Below, in pieces: positions 16,565 through 25,426 of a DNA stretch of 64,000 bases. How positions within the stretch are numbered: position 1 is the stretch's first letter; every line of letters starts with the position of its first letter. Source of the DNA: Aestuariimicrobium soli (lineage in GTDB: Bacteria > Actinomycetota > Actinomycetes > Propionibacteriales > Propionibacteriaceae); the NCBI RefSeq assembly GCF_051192575.1, contig NZ_JBPJSQ010000003.1, positions 62,001 to 126,000 of the forward strand, in the 5' to 3' direction. Position numbers and translations under genes: made by a program. The notes under the pieces are model-generated. The model had not been told where the DNA came from and did not search any database. It was given only the letters and a program-made list of their open reading frames with translations.

Positions 16565-17346
16565 GGCAGGCCCCCCGCCAACACGGCCACACTGGCCGCC
16601 GTCAGGTGCAGCTCGATCGCCGCCCCCATCACGTCGCCGGTGACCCCGCCGAAGACCCGGGTCGAGCGCCAGAGCAGCCAGGCCACCACCGCCAGCCCGG
16701 CCACGGACGACGCCACCCCCGTCCACCACGGCAGTCCCACCGCGACCGCCACGCCGACGAGCGCGGCCGCGGCGAGCGTCGTGCAGAGCAGGGTCAGCCA
16801 GCGCGGCACCACCGAGGCGACCTGCTCGGCCAACCCCGACTGGGGAGCGGCCGGCAGGCCGCGGGTGGCGGCCACGGTGGCGGCGACTCCCGAGGCCGTG
16901 ACCAGGGCGGCCACGACCACGGCCGCGCGCCACGCCGGCAGGCCGCCGGCCAACGCCGCCCACGAGGCCGCCTGCAGCCCGACGACCAGCACGACCGCCA
17001 CCACCCCCATCGGCCCGGCGTTGCCCAGGTGCATCACTTCGAGGGCGCGCTCCCGGTTCCAGCCGGCGCCCAGCCCGTCGACGGTGTCGGACAGCCCGTC
17101 GATGTGCATGCCACGGTTGCCGAGGGCGATCGCGGCGACGGCCAACAACCCCGCGACCAGCGGCGGCAGGCCGACCAGACCCGCCAGCCAGATCACGGCA
17201 CCCGCCAGCAGCCCGACGATGGCGCGGGCGACGGGAGCGGCCAGCATCGCCACGCGCGCCGAGGCCGGGGTGGGGTCGGCGATTCGTCCGACGGGAACGA
17301 CCGTCAGCAGCCCGACGATCAGTCGCAGCCCCTCAGTCGAGGGCAC
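16561..17346 (-). CDS. cobS: Adenosylcobinamide-GDP ribazoletransferase (cobalamin synthase)
   Basis: A 261-residue integral membrane protein joining adenosylcobinamide-GDP to alpha-ribazole, the last step of the nucleotide loop of B12. The CobS signature GNRGMHIDGLSDTVDGLGAG, with its metal-binding aspartates, follows the second helix; HLGNAGPMGVV and FGGVTGDVMGA are also diagnostic. GTG 17346 is used because VPSTEGLRLIVGLLTVVPVG is the normal family start; the frame upstream is a Pro/Ser-rich mirror of cobA. It overlaps cobA by 14 bases. Confidence 0.92.
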   Translation of the reverse strand: MPSTEGLRLIVGLLTVVPVGRIADPTPASARVAMLAAPVARAIVGLLAGAVIWLAGLVGLPPLVAGLLAVAAIALGNRGMHIDGLSDTVDGLGAGWNRERALEVMHLGNAGPMGVVAVVLVVGLQAASWAALAGGLPAWRAAVVVAALVTASGVAATVAATRGLPAAPQSGLAEQVASVVPRWLTLLCTTLAAAALVGVAVAVGLPWWTGVASSVAGLAVVAWLLWRSTRVFGGVTGDVMGAAIELHLTAASVAVLAGGLP

Positions 17347-18196
17347 GGACGACCTCGCCGACGACGCAGACGGCCGGCGGCGCGATGGCGGCCTGCTCGG
17401 CCAGGGTGGCGATGGTGGCCAGGGTGCCGTCAATGCGGCGCTGACTGGGGAGTCCGCCGTCGGCGACCACCGCTGCCGGGGTGTCGGCGGGCAGGCCCTC
17501 GGCGACCAGGGTGGCGGCGATCGCGGGCAGCGAGGCGACCCCCATCAGGATCACCAGAGTGAGACCGCTGGCGGCCAGCGCCGACCAGTTGGCCTGGTTG
17601 CGGGGGTCGTCGGGGGGAATGTGGCCCGAGACCACCACGAAGCCCTGGCTGACGCCGCGGTGGGTGACCGGAATGCCCGCCAGTTCGGGTACGGACACCG
17701 CCGAGGTGACGCCGGGGATCACCCGCACGTCGACGCCGGCCGCGGTGCAGGCCAGCCACTCCTCGCCGCCACGGCCGAAGACGAACGAGTCGCCCCCCTT
17801 GAAGCGGACGACGTCGCGCCCCCGGCGGGCGTGCTCGACGAGCAGCCGGTTGATGGTCTCCTGCGGGGTGAACTCGCCGCGCGGAATCTTGCCGACGTCG
17901 ATGATCTCGGCGTCGGGGTTGAGTTCGGCGATCAGGGAACGCGGGGCCAGGTGATCGGTGAGCACCACGTCGGCGGCGATCAGCGCCGCGGCACCGGCCC
18001 GGGTGACCAGCCCGGGGTCGCCAGGGCCGCCGCCGACCAGGGTGACCCGCCCGGCCGAGGGGGAGTGCAGGGCGCGGTTCTCGTCGGGTGACCCGGGGGA
18101 CTCGGCGCTCGCCGTGGCCCGGTGGTCGGCTGGGGAGGCGGGCACCTCCGCGTCAGCAGCGAGCGGGCCGTCGGGAGTCAGGGGCTGGTCGGGCAC
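17333..18196 (-). CDS. cobA: Uroporphyrinogen-III C-methyltransferase
   Basis: A 287-residue SAM-dependent enzyme making precorrin-2, the branch point into cobalamin and sirohaem. After a 50-residue low-complexity N-terminal tail come GRVTLVGGGPGDPGLVT (SAM loop), VVRFKGGDSFVFGRGGEE and IPVTHRGVSQGFVVVSGH, all standard. GTG 18196 lies 6 nt after a TAGAGT -10 box, so the operon mRNA is probably leaderless at cobA; the long tail may therefore be genuine. No cobalamin riboswitch is seen upstream. A 77-bp element lies 78 bp upstream. Confidence 0.92.
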   Translation of the reverse strand: MPDQPLTPDGPLAADAEVPASPADHRATASAESPGSPDENRALHSPSAGRVTLVGGGPGDPGLVTRAGAAALIAADVVLTDHLAPRSLIAELNPDAEIIDVGKIPRGEFTPQETINRLLVEHARRGRDVVRFKGGDSFVFGRGGEEWLACTAAGVDVRVIPGVTSAVSVPELAGIPVTHRGVSQGFVVVSGHIPPDDPRNQANWSALAASGLTLVILMGVASLPAIAATLVAEGLPADTPAAVVADGGLPSQRRIDGTLATIATLAEQAAIAPPAVCVVGEVVRALD

Positions 18197-18274
18197 GGCC
18201 CCACTCTAGGTCTCGCGCCGCACCTTTCTCACTCCGCATCCGTTCCCAGCCAGCCCCGTTCTCGCTCAGGCCGA

Positions 18275-18351
18275 TGTCCAGAAATGGCCACTGGAACGCG
18301 ATCCGGTCCAGAAACTGCGCCACCGGCTCGTCCGGCGACCAATTCTGGACA
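18275..18351. repeat. 77-bp inverted-repeat element, copy 3
   Basis: Begins TGTCCAGAAATGGCCACTGG and ends GACCAATTCTGGACA; it sits between the divergent starts of cobA and the FMN reductase gene. An internal GGTCCAGAAACTG partly repeats the end sequence. Confidence 0.9.
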
Positions 18352-18419
18352 TCACGCGCCGAAGGCCCGGCTAGCGTGGGGCCGAGCAGACCCCGCCGGG
18401 GTCGCGGAGGGAGACGGAC

Positions 18420-18983
18420 GTGAAGGTCGGCATCATCATCGGGTCGGTGCGCGAGGGTCGCAAGGCCGAGGCAGTGGCGCATTGGGTCAAGGACCAAGCC
18501 GATGCCCACGAGGGTGCGCGGGCCGCCGGCCTCGAGTTCGAGCTGATCGATCTGGCGCAGTTCGCGCTGCCGGTGCTCACCTCGTCCACGGTGCCCGGGG
18601 CCGCCCAGCGCCACTACGACTCCGACAACGTGACCCGCTGGGGAGCAGCGATCGACGCCTGCCAGGCGTTCATCTTCGTGACCCCCGAGTACAACCACTC
18701 CGTGCCGGGTGCCTTCAAGAACGCCTTCGACTCGATCGGCCCCGAGTGGACGCTCAAGCCCGTGGCCTTCGTCAGCTATGGCGCCGACAACGGGGTGCGG
18801 GCCGTCGAGCACTGGCGGTCGATCGTGTCGAACTTCCAGATGGTCGACGTGCGTCAGCAGGTGTCGATGAGCGCCTTCACCGAGTTCCCCGACGGGGTGT
18901 TCACGCCCAACGAGCTGCGACCCAAGGCCATGACGACGCTGCTCGACCAACTCACCCATCTGACCGGCAAGCTCCATGGCTGA
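18420..18983 (+). CDS. NADPH-dependent FMN reductase-family protein
   Basis: A 187-residue flavodoxin-fold oxidoreductase. The FMN phosphate loop is GSVREGRKAEAVAHWV and the second signature is TPEYNHSVPGAFKNAFDSIG. Enzymes of this family reduce free flavins, azo dyes or quinones. GTG 18420 has GGAGG 8-9 nt upstream. Its stop overlaps the start of the next gene by 8 bases, so the two are co-translated. Confidence 0.87.
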   Translation: MKVGIIIGSVREGRKAEAVAHWVKDQADAHEGARAAGLEFELIDLAQFALPVLTSSTVPGAAQRHYDSDNVTRWGAAIDACQAFIFVTPEYNHSVPGAFKNAFDSIGPEWTLKPVAFVSYGADNGVRAVEHWRSIVSNFQMVDVRQQVSMSAFTEFPDGVFTPNELRPKAMTTLLDQLTHLTGKLHG

Positions 18984-19437
18984 CGACACGCCGGCCATCG
19001 TCGCGGCCCGCGAATCCGGCATCGCGTTCACCGTCACCCGCCACGGGCGGGTCGCCAGCCTCGAGGAGGCCGCCGCCGCCCGCGGCATCGCCCCGCGCGA
19101 CCTGGTGAAGACGCTGGTGGTGAAGCTGCCCGACGACAGCTTCATCTTCGTGCTCGTGCCCGGCGACCAGCAGTTCAGTTGGCCCAAGCTGCGCACCCTG
19201 CTCGACACCAATCGGCTGTCGATGCCCGACGCCGCCACCGCCCGCGAGGTCACCGGCTACGAGCGCGGCACGATCACCCCGTTCGGCTCGGCGCGGGCGC
19301 TCCCGGTGTACTTGGACGCCTCCCTGCCCGGGCGCACGATCTCGATCGGCGGCGGCGCCCACGGGGTGGGTCTGACGGTGGCCGCGGACGACGTCGTGCG
19401 CCTGTTCGACGCCACCGTCGCCGACCTCTCGGACTGA
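18976..19437 (+). CDS. YbaK/EbsC-family aminoacyl-tRNA deacylase-like protein
   Basis: A 153-residue protein with the YbaK/ProX fold: the loop DLVKTLVVKLPDDSFIFVLVPGDQQ carries the conserved Lys, and the ending YERGTITPFGSARALPVYLD and SIGGGAHGVGL matches the Gly-rich substrate pocket. Relatives hydrolyse mischarged Cys- or Ala-tRNA(Pro). The specific tRNA cannot be decided. ATG 18976 overlaps the preceding gene. Confidence 0.82.
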   Translation: MADDTPAIVAARESGIAFTVTRHGRVASLEEAAAARGIAPRDLVKTLVVKLPDDSFIFVLVPGDQQFSWPKLRTLLDTNRLSMPDAATAREVTGYERGTITPFGSARALPVYLDASLPGRTISIGGGAHGVGLTVAADDVVRLFDATVADLSD

Positions 19438-19456
19438 GGCCGCTGGTCTGCGGGGC

Positions 19457-20461
19457 TCAGCTCGACTCGCGCACGACCAGTTCGGGATCGAATCGGACGA
19501 CCTGCGGCCCCGACTGCGGGTCGGCGAGCTGCCGCACCAGCAGTTCGACGGCGCTGCGTCCGATCTCGCGCGCCGGCTGGCGCACCGAGGTGAGCGGCAC
19601 CACGGTCGCGGCGGCGAAGTCGATGTCGTCGTAGCCCACCAGCGCGAGGTCGTCGGGCACCCGCACGCCGCCGCCCATCACGAGCGCCTGCAGCGCCCCG
19701 ACGGCCAGCAGGTCATTGGCGCAGAAGAGGGCATCGGGGCGCCGTTCGGGGGCGCGGGTCAGCAGTGACTCGGCGGCGGCTCGTCCCTCGAGCACGGTCA
19801 GGGCAGCGCGCTCGATCACCTCGATGGTGGCCTCCGGGTGGCGGGCCACGGCGGCACGGGCGCCCTCGAGCCGGTGGCTCACCTGCGGCAGGCTGAGCGG
19901 CCCGCCGATGAAGGCCAGCCGGCGTCGTCCGCGGCTGAGCAGGTGGCCGGCGGCCAGGTCGCCGCCCAGGGTGTCGTTGACGGCCACGGACGAGAACCCC
20001 GGCGCTCCAGAATCGGCCAGTTCGCGGTCGACCAGCACCACGGGAATGCCCCGGGACTGCAGGCGTTGCAGGCGGGTCGGGTCGTCCGTGGTGGGGGTGA
20101 TCAGCACCCCGCTGACGCGCTGTTCGTCGAACAGGTCGAGGTAGGCGGATTCGCGGGTCGGGTCTTCGACGGAGTTGCCGACGAGCACCGTCAGGCCGGC
20201 GTCGGCGGCGGCGAGTTCGGCCCCGCGGGCGACCTCGGCGAAGAACGGGTTGCCGGCGTCGAGCACGACCAACCCGAGGCTGCGGGATCGTCCGGCGCGC
20301 AGCTGGCGCGCGCCTTCGTTGCGCACGAACCCCAGCCGTTCGATGGCGGCCTGCACGCGGGCGAGGTTGTCGGCCGAGACCCGGTCGGGGTGGTTGAGGG
20401 CGTGGCTGACGGTGCCCACCGACACCCCTGCCTCGGCGGCGACATCGCGCACGCTCACCAC
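19457..20461 (-). CDS. LacI-family regulator, probable rhamnose operon repressor
   Basis: A 334-residue repressor. N-terminal helix-turn-helix VRDVAAEAGVSVGTVSHALNHPDRVS, then the linker helix and a periplasmic-binding-like sugar domain (SRSLGLVVLDAGNPFFAEVARGAE, then LVGYDDIDFAAATVVPLTSVRQP). It is divergent from the rhamnose genes, and a TTGAAACGATTCAA palindrome lies on their promoter, so it is the likely rhamnose-responsive repressor (inference). GTG 20461 follows a TAGGGT -10 box by 6 nt, so its own mRNA is probably leaderless. Confidence 0.88.
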   Translation of the reverse strand: MVSVRDVAAEAGVSVGTVSHALNHPDRVSADNLARVQAAIERLGFVRNEGARQLRAGRSRSLGLVVLDAGNPFFAEVARGAELAAADAGLTVLVGNSVEDPTRESAYLDLFDEQRVSGVLITPTTDDPTRLQRLQSRGIPVVLVDRELADSGAPGFSSVAVNDTLGGDLAAGHLLSRGRRRLAFIGGPLSLPQVSHRLEGARAAVARHPEATIEVIERAALTVLEGRAAAESLLTRAPERRPDALFCANDLLAVGALQALVMGGGVRVPDDLALVGYDDIDFAAATVVPLTSVRQPAREIGRSAVELLVRQLADPQSGPQVVRFDPELVVRESS

Positions 20462-20530
20462 GGCGACACCCTAGCCCGCGTCAGTTGGCGCGCGGTGGTG
20501 TCGGGACAGGGCTGGGGCGCCGCCACCCCC

Positions 20531-20578
20531 TTGACCGCCCTCGAGAACCCTGCGTAGGCTCCACTTGAAACGATTCAA
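20531..20578 (+). promoter_or_regulatory. Rhamnose operon promoter with LacI-type operator
   Basis: TTGACC (20531-20536) and TAGGCT (20555-20560) are separated by 18 bp. The 14-bp palindrome TTGAAACGATTCAA (20565-20578) begins 5 bp after the -10 box, over the expected transcription start, the classic position for a LacI-family block. The divergent LacI gene is the natural binder. Confidence 0.8.
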
Positions 20579-20609
20579 CCACCCGCAGACGCAACCCCAG
20601 GAGGCCGCC

Positions 20610-21776
20610 GTGGCCGTGCTCACCGCCGAGATCCTGACCCAACTCGAGGGTCAGCAGATCGAACTGCCCAGTTGGGCGTTCGGCAACTCCGGCACCCGCT
20701 TCAAGGTGTTCGCCACCCCCGGCACCCCGCGCGACCCGTTCGAGAAGGTCGCCGACGCCGCCCGCGTGCACGAGCTCACCGGCCTGGCCCCCAGTGTCGC
20801 CCTGCACATTCCGTGGGACCTGGTCGACGACTTCGGGGCCCTGCGCCGCCACGCCGAGGGCCTGGGGGTGCGGCTGGGCACCATCAACTCCAACACCTTC
20901 CAGGACGACGCCTACAAGTTCGGGTCGCTCACCCACGTGGACGCCGCGGTGCGCCAGCAGGCGATCGACCACCACCTGCGCTGCCTCGAGGTGATGGACG
21001 CCACCGGGTCGCGCGACCTCAAGATCTGGCTGGCCGACGGCTCCAACTACCCCGGGCAGACCGACCTGCGCGGGCGTCAGGATCGCCTCGCCACCTCGCT
21101 GGCCACCATCTACTCCCACCTCGGCGACGAGCAGCGCCTCGTGCTGGAGTACAAGTTCTTCGAGCCGGCGTTCTACCACACCGATGTTCCCGACTGGGGC
21201 ACGGCCCTCACCCAGGTGCTGGCCCTCGGCGAGCGTGCCGTGGTCTGCCTCGACACCGGCCACCACGCTCCCGGCACCAACATCGAGTTCATCGTCATGC
21301 AGTTGCTGCGCGCCGGACGACTCGGAAGCTTCGACTTCAACAGCCGCTTCTACGCCGACGACGACCTGATCGTGGGCGCGGCCGACCCGTTCCAGCTGTT
21401 CCGCATCCTCGCCGAGGTGATCCGTGGCGGCGGCTTCAACTCCCCCGATGTCGCGTTCATGCTCGACCAGTGCCACAACATCGAGAACAAGATCCTCGGC
21501 CAGATTCGCTCGGTGCTGAACGTTCAGGAGATGTCGGCGCGTGCCCTGCTGCTCGACCGGGCCGCGTTGGCCGAGGCCGAGGCCGCCGGTGACGTTTTGC
21601 TGGCCAGCGAGATCTACACCGACGCCTTCCACACCGACGTGCGCGCCGACCTCGCCGACTGGCGCGAGAGCCGCGGCCTGCCCCGCGACCCGATGCGTGC
21701 GCAGCGCGAGTCCGACCACCAGAGCCGCATCGAGTCCGAGCGCGTGGGTGGCACCCAGGCGAGCTGGGGAGCCTGA
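20610..21776 (+). CDS. rhaI: L-rhamnose isomerase (RhaI type)
   Basis: A 388-residue TIM-barrel sugar isomerase converting L-rhamnose to L-rhamnulose. It resembles the Pseudomonas stutzeri-type enzyme rather than E. coli RhaA: VLEYKFFEPAFYHTDVPDWG, VVCLDTGHHAPGTNIEFIV and SFDFNSRFYADDDLIVG supply the metal-binding Glu, Asp and His residues. GTG 20610 has AGGAGG 6 nt upstream. An upstream in-frame TTG coincides with the operator and would not be transcribed. The first gene of the rhaI - aldolase/dehydrogenase - rhaB operon. Confidence 0.92.
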   Translation: MAVLTAEILTQLEGQQIELPSWAFGNSGTRFKVFATPGTPRDPFEKVADAARVHELTGLAPSVALHIPWDLVDDFGALRRHAEGLGVRLGTINSNTFQDDAYKFGSLTHVDAAVRQQAIDHHLRCLEVMDATGSRDLKIWLADGSNYPGQTDLRGRQDRLATSLATIYSHLGDEQRLVLEYKFFEPAFYHTDVPDWGTALTQVLALGERAVVCLDTGHHAPGTNIEFIVMQLLRAGRLGSFDFNSRFYADDDLIVGAADPFQLFRILAEVIRGGGFNSPDVAFMLDQCHNIENKILGQIRSVLNVQEMSARALLLDRAALAEAEAAGDVLLASEIYTDAFHTDVRADLADWRESRGLPRDPMRAQRESDHQSRIESERVGGTQASWGA

Positions 21777-21779
21777 AGC

Positions 21780-23810
21780 ATGACCACCATCGACGACCTG
21801 ATCGCCCGCTCCCACCGGCTGGGCGCCGACCCCACCACCACCAACTTCGCCGGCGGCAACACCTCGGCGAAGGGCACCGCCACCGACCCCGTGACCGCCG
21901 ACGACGTCGACCTGCTCTGGGTGAAGGGCTCCGGCGGCGACCTCGGCACGCTCACCGAGAACGGGCTGGCCGTGCTGCGCCTCGACCGGGTGCGCGCCCT
22001 GGCCGACGTCTACCCGGGCGTCGACCGTGAGGACGAGATGGTTGCCGCCTTCGACCACTGCCTGTTCGGCAAGGGCGGGGCCGCCCCCTCGATCGACACC
22101 GCCATGCACGCCCTGGTCGACGCCCCCCACGTCGACCACCTGCACCCCGATGCCGGCATCGCCATCGCCACGGCCGCCGACGGCGAACGCCTGACGCGTG
22201 AGATCTTCGGCGACGAGGTGGTCTGGGTGCCGTGGCGTCGTCCGGGGTTCCAACTCGGGCTCGACATCGCCGCCATCCGCCGCGACCACCCGGCCGCCAT
22301 CGGCTGCATCCTCGGCGGGCACGGCATCACCGCCTGGGGCGACACCTCGGACGAGTGCGAGGCCCGCTCCCGCCGGATCATCTCGGCGGCCGCCGCCCAC
22401 ATCGCGGCCCACGGCAATCCCGAACCGTTCGGCGTCGTCAGGCCGGGTTTTGAGGCGTTGGACGAGCCCGAGCGCCGCGCCCGCGCCGCCGCCCTGGCCC
22501 CCGTGATCCGTGGGCTGGCGAGCACCGATCGTCCGATGGTGGGCCACGTCACCGACAGCGAGGTGGTGCTCGACTTCCTGGCGCGTGACCAGAGCCCCCG
22601 CCTGGCCGAGCTGGGCACGAGCTGCCCCGACCACTTCCTGCGCACCAAGGTCAAGCCGCTGCTGCTCGACCTGCCCGCCACCGCCTCCCTCGACGGCCAG
22701 GTCGCCCGGCTGCGCCAGTTGCACGAGCGTTACCGCGCCGACTACGCCGCCTACTACGAGGCGCACGCGTCGTCCGATTCGCCGGCCATGCGGGGTGCCG
22801 ACCCGTTGGTGGTGCTCGTGCCGGGCGTCGGCATGTTCAGCTACGGCCAGAACAAGCAGACCGCGCGGGTCGCCGGCGAGTTCTACGTGAACGCGATCAA
22901 CGTGATGCGGGGCGCCGAGGCGCTGTCGACGTACACGCCCATCAGCGACGCCGAGAAGTTCCGCATCGAGTACTGGGCGCTCGAAGAGGCGAAACTGCGT
23001 CGGATGCCCGAGCCGAAGTCGCACGCCACCCGGATCGCGCTGGTGACCGGTGCGGCGTCCGGCATCGGGAAGGCGACCGCTGCCAGGCTGGCCGCCGACG
23101 GGGCATGCGTGGTGATCGCCGATCTCGACCTCGACCGCGCGCAGCAGGGTGCGGCCGAACTGGGATCGACCGACGTGGCCGTCGGGGTGCGGTGCGATGT
23201 CACCGACCCCGAGCAGGTGCGGGCGGCCGTCGACGAGGCCGTGCTGGCCTTCGGCGGGCTCGACCTGGTGGTCAACAACGCCGGACTGTCGCTGTCGAAG
23301 CCGCTGCTCGAGACCACCGTGGACGACTGGGACCTGCAGCACGACGTGATGGCGCGGGGCTCGTTCCTGGTGGCGCAGGCGGCGGCGCGGGTGCTGATCG
23401 ACCAGCGAATGGGCGGCGACATCGTCTACATCGCCTCGAAGAACGCCCTGTTCGCGGGCCCGAACAACATCGCCTACTCGGCGACCAAGGCCGACCAGGC
23501 CCATCAGGTGCGTCTGCTGGCGGTCGAACTCGGCGAGCACGGGGTGCGGGTCAACGGCATCAACCCCGACGGGGTGGTGCGGGGCTCGGGCATCTTCGCC
23601 TCGGGGTGGGGCGCGAATCGGGCGGCCACCTACGGGGTGCCGGAGTCGGAGCTGGGCGCCTTCTATGCCCAGCGGACGATCCTCAAGCGCGAGGTGCTGC
23701 CCGAGCACGTGGCCAATGCCGTCGCCGTTCTCACCGGACCCGACCTCTCGCACACCACGGGGCTACACGTGCCGGTCGATGCCGGGGTGGCTGCGGCCTT
23801 CCTGCGATGA
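21780..23810 (+). CDS. Fused rhamnulose-1-phosphate aldolase / short-chain (lactaldehyde) dehydrogenase
   Basis: A 676-residue two-domain protein. Residues 1-410 are a class II aldolase: NFAGGNTSAKGT, LWVKGSGGDLG and the zinc-binding HLHPDAGIAIA. Residues 415-676 are a short-chain dehydrogenase with TGAASGIGKATAARLA, NNAGLSLSKP and the catalytic YSATK. The fusion, known as RhaE or RhaEW in other bacteria, cleaves rhamnulose-1-phosphate to dihydroxyacetone phosphate and L-lactaldehyde and oxidises the latter to lactate. ATG 21780 follows the rhaI stop by 3 bp. The stop overlaps rhaB as ATGA. Confidence 0.93.
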   Translation: MTTIDDLIARSHRLGADPTTTNFAGGNTSAKGTATDPVTADDVDLLWVKGSGGDLGTLTENGLAVLRLDRVRALADVYPGVDREDEMVAAFDHCLFGKGGAAPSIDTAMHALVDAPHVDHLHPDAGIAIATAADGERLTREIFGDEVVWVPWRRPGFQLGLDIAAIRRDHPAAIGCILGGHGITAWGDTSDECEARSRRIISAAAAHIAAHGNPEPFGVVRPGFEALDEPERRARAAALAPVIRGLASTDRPMVGHVTDSEVVLDFLARDQSPRLAELGTSCPDHFLRTKVKPLLLDLPATASLDGQVARLRQLHERYRADYAAYYEAHASSDSPAMRGADPLVVLVPGVGMFSYGQNKQTARVAGEFYVNAINVMRGAEALSTYTPISDAEKFRIEYWALEEAKLRRMPEPKSHATRIALVTGAASGIGKATAARLAADGACVVIADLDLDRAQQGAAELGSTDVAVGVRCDVTDPEQVRAAVDEAVLAFGGLDLVVNNAGLSLSKPLLETTVDDWDLQHDVMARGSFLVAQAAARVLIDQRMGGDIVYIASKNALFAGPNNIAYSATKADQAHQVRLLAVELGEHGVRVNGINPDGVVRGSGIFASGWGANRAATYGVPESELGAFYAQRTILKREVLPEHVANAVAVLTGPDLSHTTGLHVPVDAGVAAAFLR

Positions 23811-25312
23811 GTGGGTCCGCCTGGAGAGGGTCCGGCAGGCGTGGCCGATTCGCCGCCGTCGACCTGGGCGCCTCCAGCGGGCGGGTGGTCGTCGGCGGGC
23901 TGACGACGTCGGACGAGGGCCCGGTGCTCGCGATCGAGGTGGTGTCGAGGTTCACCCACGACGCGGTGCGCCGGCCGGCGGACGAGGGTGGGCGCCTCAC
24001 CTGGGACCTGCCGGGGCTGTTCGAGAGCGTTCTGGACGGCCTTCGTCGGGCCGTCCCCGCGGGCTCTGAAGCCCCGGTGGCCTCGATCGGGATCGACTCC
24101 TGGGCGGTGGACTTTGGACTGGTGGGCGGGGGTGGCCCCGGCGGGTTGCTGGCGCCGGTCGTGCACTACCGCGACGAGGGCCACCAACGAGGGGTCGAGC
24201 GGGTGCATGCCGTGGTGGGGCCCGAGGAGTTGTACGCCCGCAACGGGCTGCAGCACCTGCCATTCACGACCCTCTTCCAACTGGCCGCGCTCGCGTCGGC
24301 CACGGGAGACGCGGGCGTGCTGCAGCGGGCTGATCAGCTGCTGCTGGTGCCCGACCTGCTGGCCTCGTGGTTGTGCGGGGCTCGGGTGGCCGAGCGCACC
24401 AACGCCTCGACCACCGGCCTGCTCGACCCGCGCACGGGGGAGTGGAACCTCGACCTGGTCGCCCGCCTCGGGTTGCCCCCACGCCTGCTGCCGCCGTTGG
24501 TCGATCCCGGCACCCCACTGGGAGCCGTGCTGCCCGACGTCGCGCGGCGGCTCGGTTACTCGTCCGAGGTGGTCGCGGTGGCCAGTCACGACACCGCCAG
24601 CGCCGTGGTGGCGGTGCCGGCCGCTGGCGAGCGGTTCGCCTACATCAGCTGCGGCACGTGGGGGCTGGTCGGGCTCGAGCTGGCAGCGCCGGTGATCACT
24701 GAACAGGCCCGGGTGGCGGGGTTCACCAACGAGCGTGGGGTGGGCGGCACCACCCGTTTTCTGCACAACGTGATGGGGCTGTGGGTGCTCAACGAGTGCG
24801 TGCGGGCGTGGCAGGAAACGGGGCCGGTCGATCTGCCGGCGCTGCTGGCCGAGGCCTCCCGGCGTCCGGTGCCCGCGGGCCTGGTCGACGTCGATGACCC
24901 GCGATTCCTGGCACCCAACGACGGCGGTCACGGGTCCATGCCCGAGCGGATCGCGGACTGGTGTCGGGAGCACACGGTGGCGGTTCCCGACGACCGGGCC
25001 GGCTGGGTGCGGCTGGTGGTGGAGTCGCTGGCCGAGGCCTTCGCGCGTGCGGTGCGGGCGGCGGCCGACCTCGCCGATCGCCAGGTCGACGGGGTGCACC
25101 TGGTGGGTGGCGGTGCCCAGAACGAGTTGCTCTGCCGGCGCACGGCGGCGCGATTGGGGGTGCCCGTGGTGGCCGGACCCGTGGAGGCCACCGCGATCGG
25201 CAACCTGCTGGTGCAGGCCCGGGCGGCCGGGCTGGTGGGGGAGTCGGCCGACGACCTGCGCGCCGTGGTGAGGCGCAGCGTGTCGACCGTGACCCACCTT
25301 CCCGGCCGATGA
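23807..25312 (+). CDS. rhaB: Rhamnulokinase
   Basis: A 501-residue FGGY-family carbohydrate kinase phosphorylating L-rhamnulose. It begins with the ATPase phosphate loop FAAVDLGASSGRVVVGGL, and has SIGIDSWAVDFGLVG, the catalytic Asp context VASHDTASAVVAVPA, SCGTWGLVGLEL and VHLVGGGAQNELLCRRTA. These match RhaB more than glycerol or xylulose kinases. ATG 23807 overlaps the previous stop by four bases. No rhamnose transporter or mutarotase gene is present beside it. Confidence 0.92.
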   Translation: MSGSAWRGSGRRGRFAAVDLGASSGRVVVGGLTTSDEGPVLAIEVVSRFTHDAVRRPADEGGRLTWDLPGLFESVLDGLRRAVPAGSEAPVASIGIDSWAVDFGLVGGGGPGGLLAPVVHYRDEGHQRGVERVHAVVGPEELYARNGLQHLPFTTLFQLAALASATGDAGVLQRADQLLLVPDLLASWLCGARVAERTNASTTGLLDPRTGEWNLDLVARLGLPPRLLPPLVDPGTPLGAVLPDVARRLGYSSEVVAVASHDTASAVVAVPAAGERFAYISCGTWGLVGLELAAPVITEQARVAGFTNERGVGGTTRFLHNVMGLWVLNECVRAWQETGPVDLPALLAEASRRPVPAGLVDVDDPRFLAPNDGGHGSMPERIADWCREHTVAVPDDRAGWVRLVVESLAEAFARAVRAAADLADRQVDGVHLVGGGAQNELLCRRTAARLGVPVVAGPVEATAIGNLLVQARAAGLVGESADDLRAVVRRSVSTVTHLPGR

Positions 25313-25343
25313 CGCCGGCGTGACGTGTGGGAAATGAGCGTCT

Positions 25344-25385
25344 GAAACGGGGTTCGCGTCTCGCTTGGGACGTGAACCCCGGTTC
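25344..25385 (+). terminator. Hairpin after rhaB
   Basis: Arms 25344-25362 and 25367-25385 pair at 16 of 19 positions around a GCTT loop. No T-run follows, so it may end transcription Rho-dependently or protect the mRNA end. It lies between rhaB and the phosphatase gene. Confidence 0.6.
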
Positions 25386-25426
25386 GGGTGCGCATCGTGC
25401 ACACATTGCTTGAGAGAATCACACCT

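Noticed and set aside
16172..18091. Long + strand frames opposite cobU-cobS-cobA
   Set aside because: Shadow of three well-identified cobalamin genes with coupled starts.
18181..18274. Cobalamin riboswitch before cobA
   Set aside because: cobA appears leaderless, with its -10 box 6 nt from the start codon, leaving no room, and no B12-box sequence was seen.
20481..23753. A 1090-residue minus-strand frame opposite the rhamnose genes
   Set aside because: It is the mirror of rhaI and the aldolase-dehydrogenase gene; low-complexity His/Gly/Asp composition, no domain.
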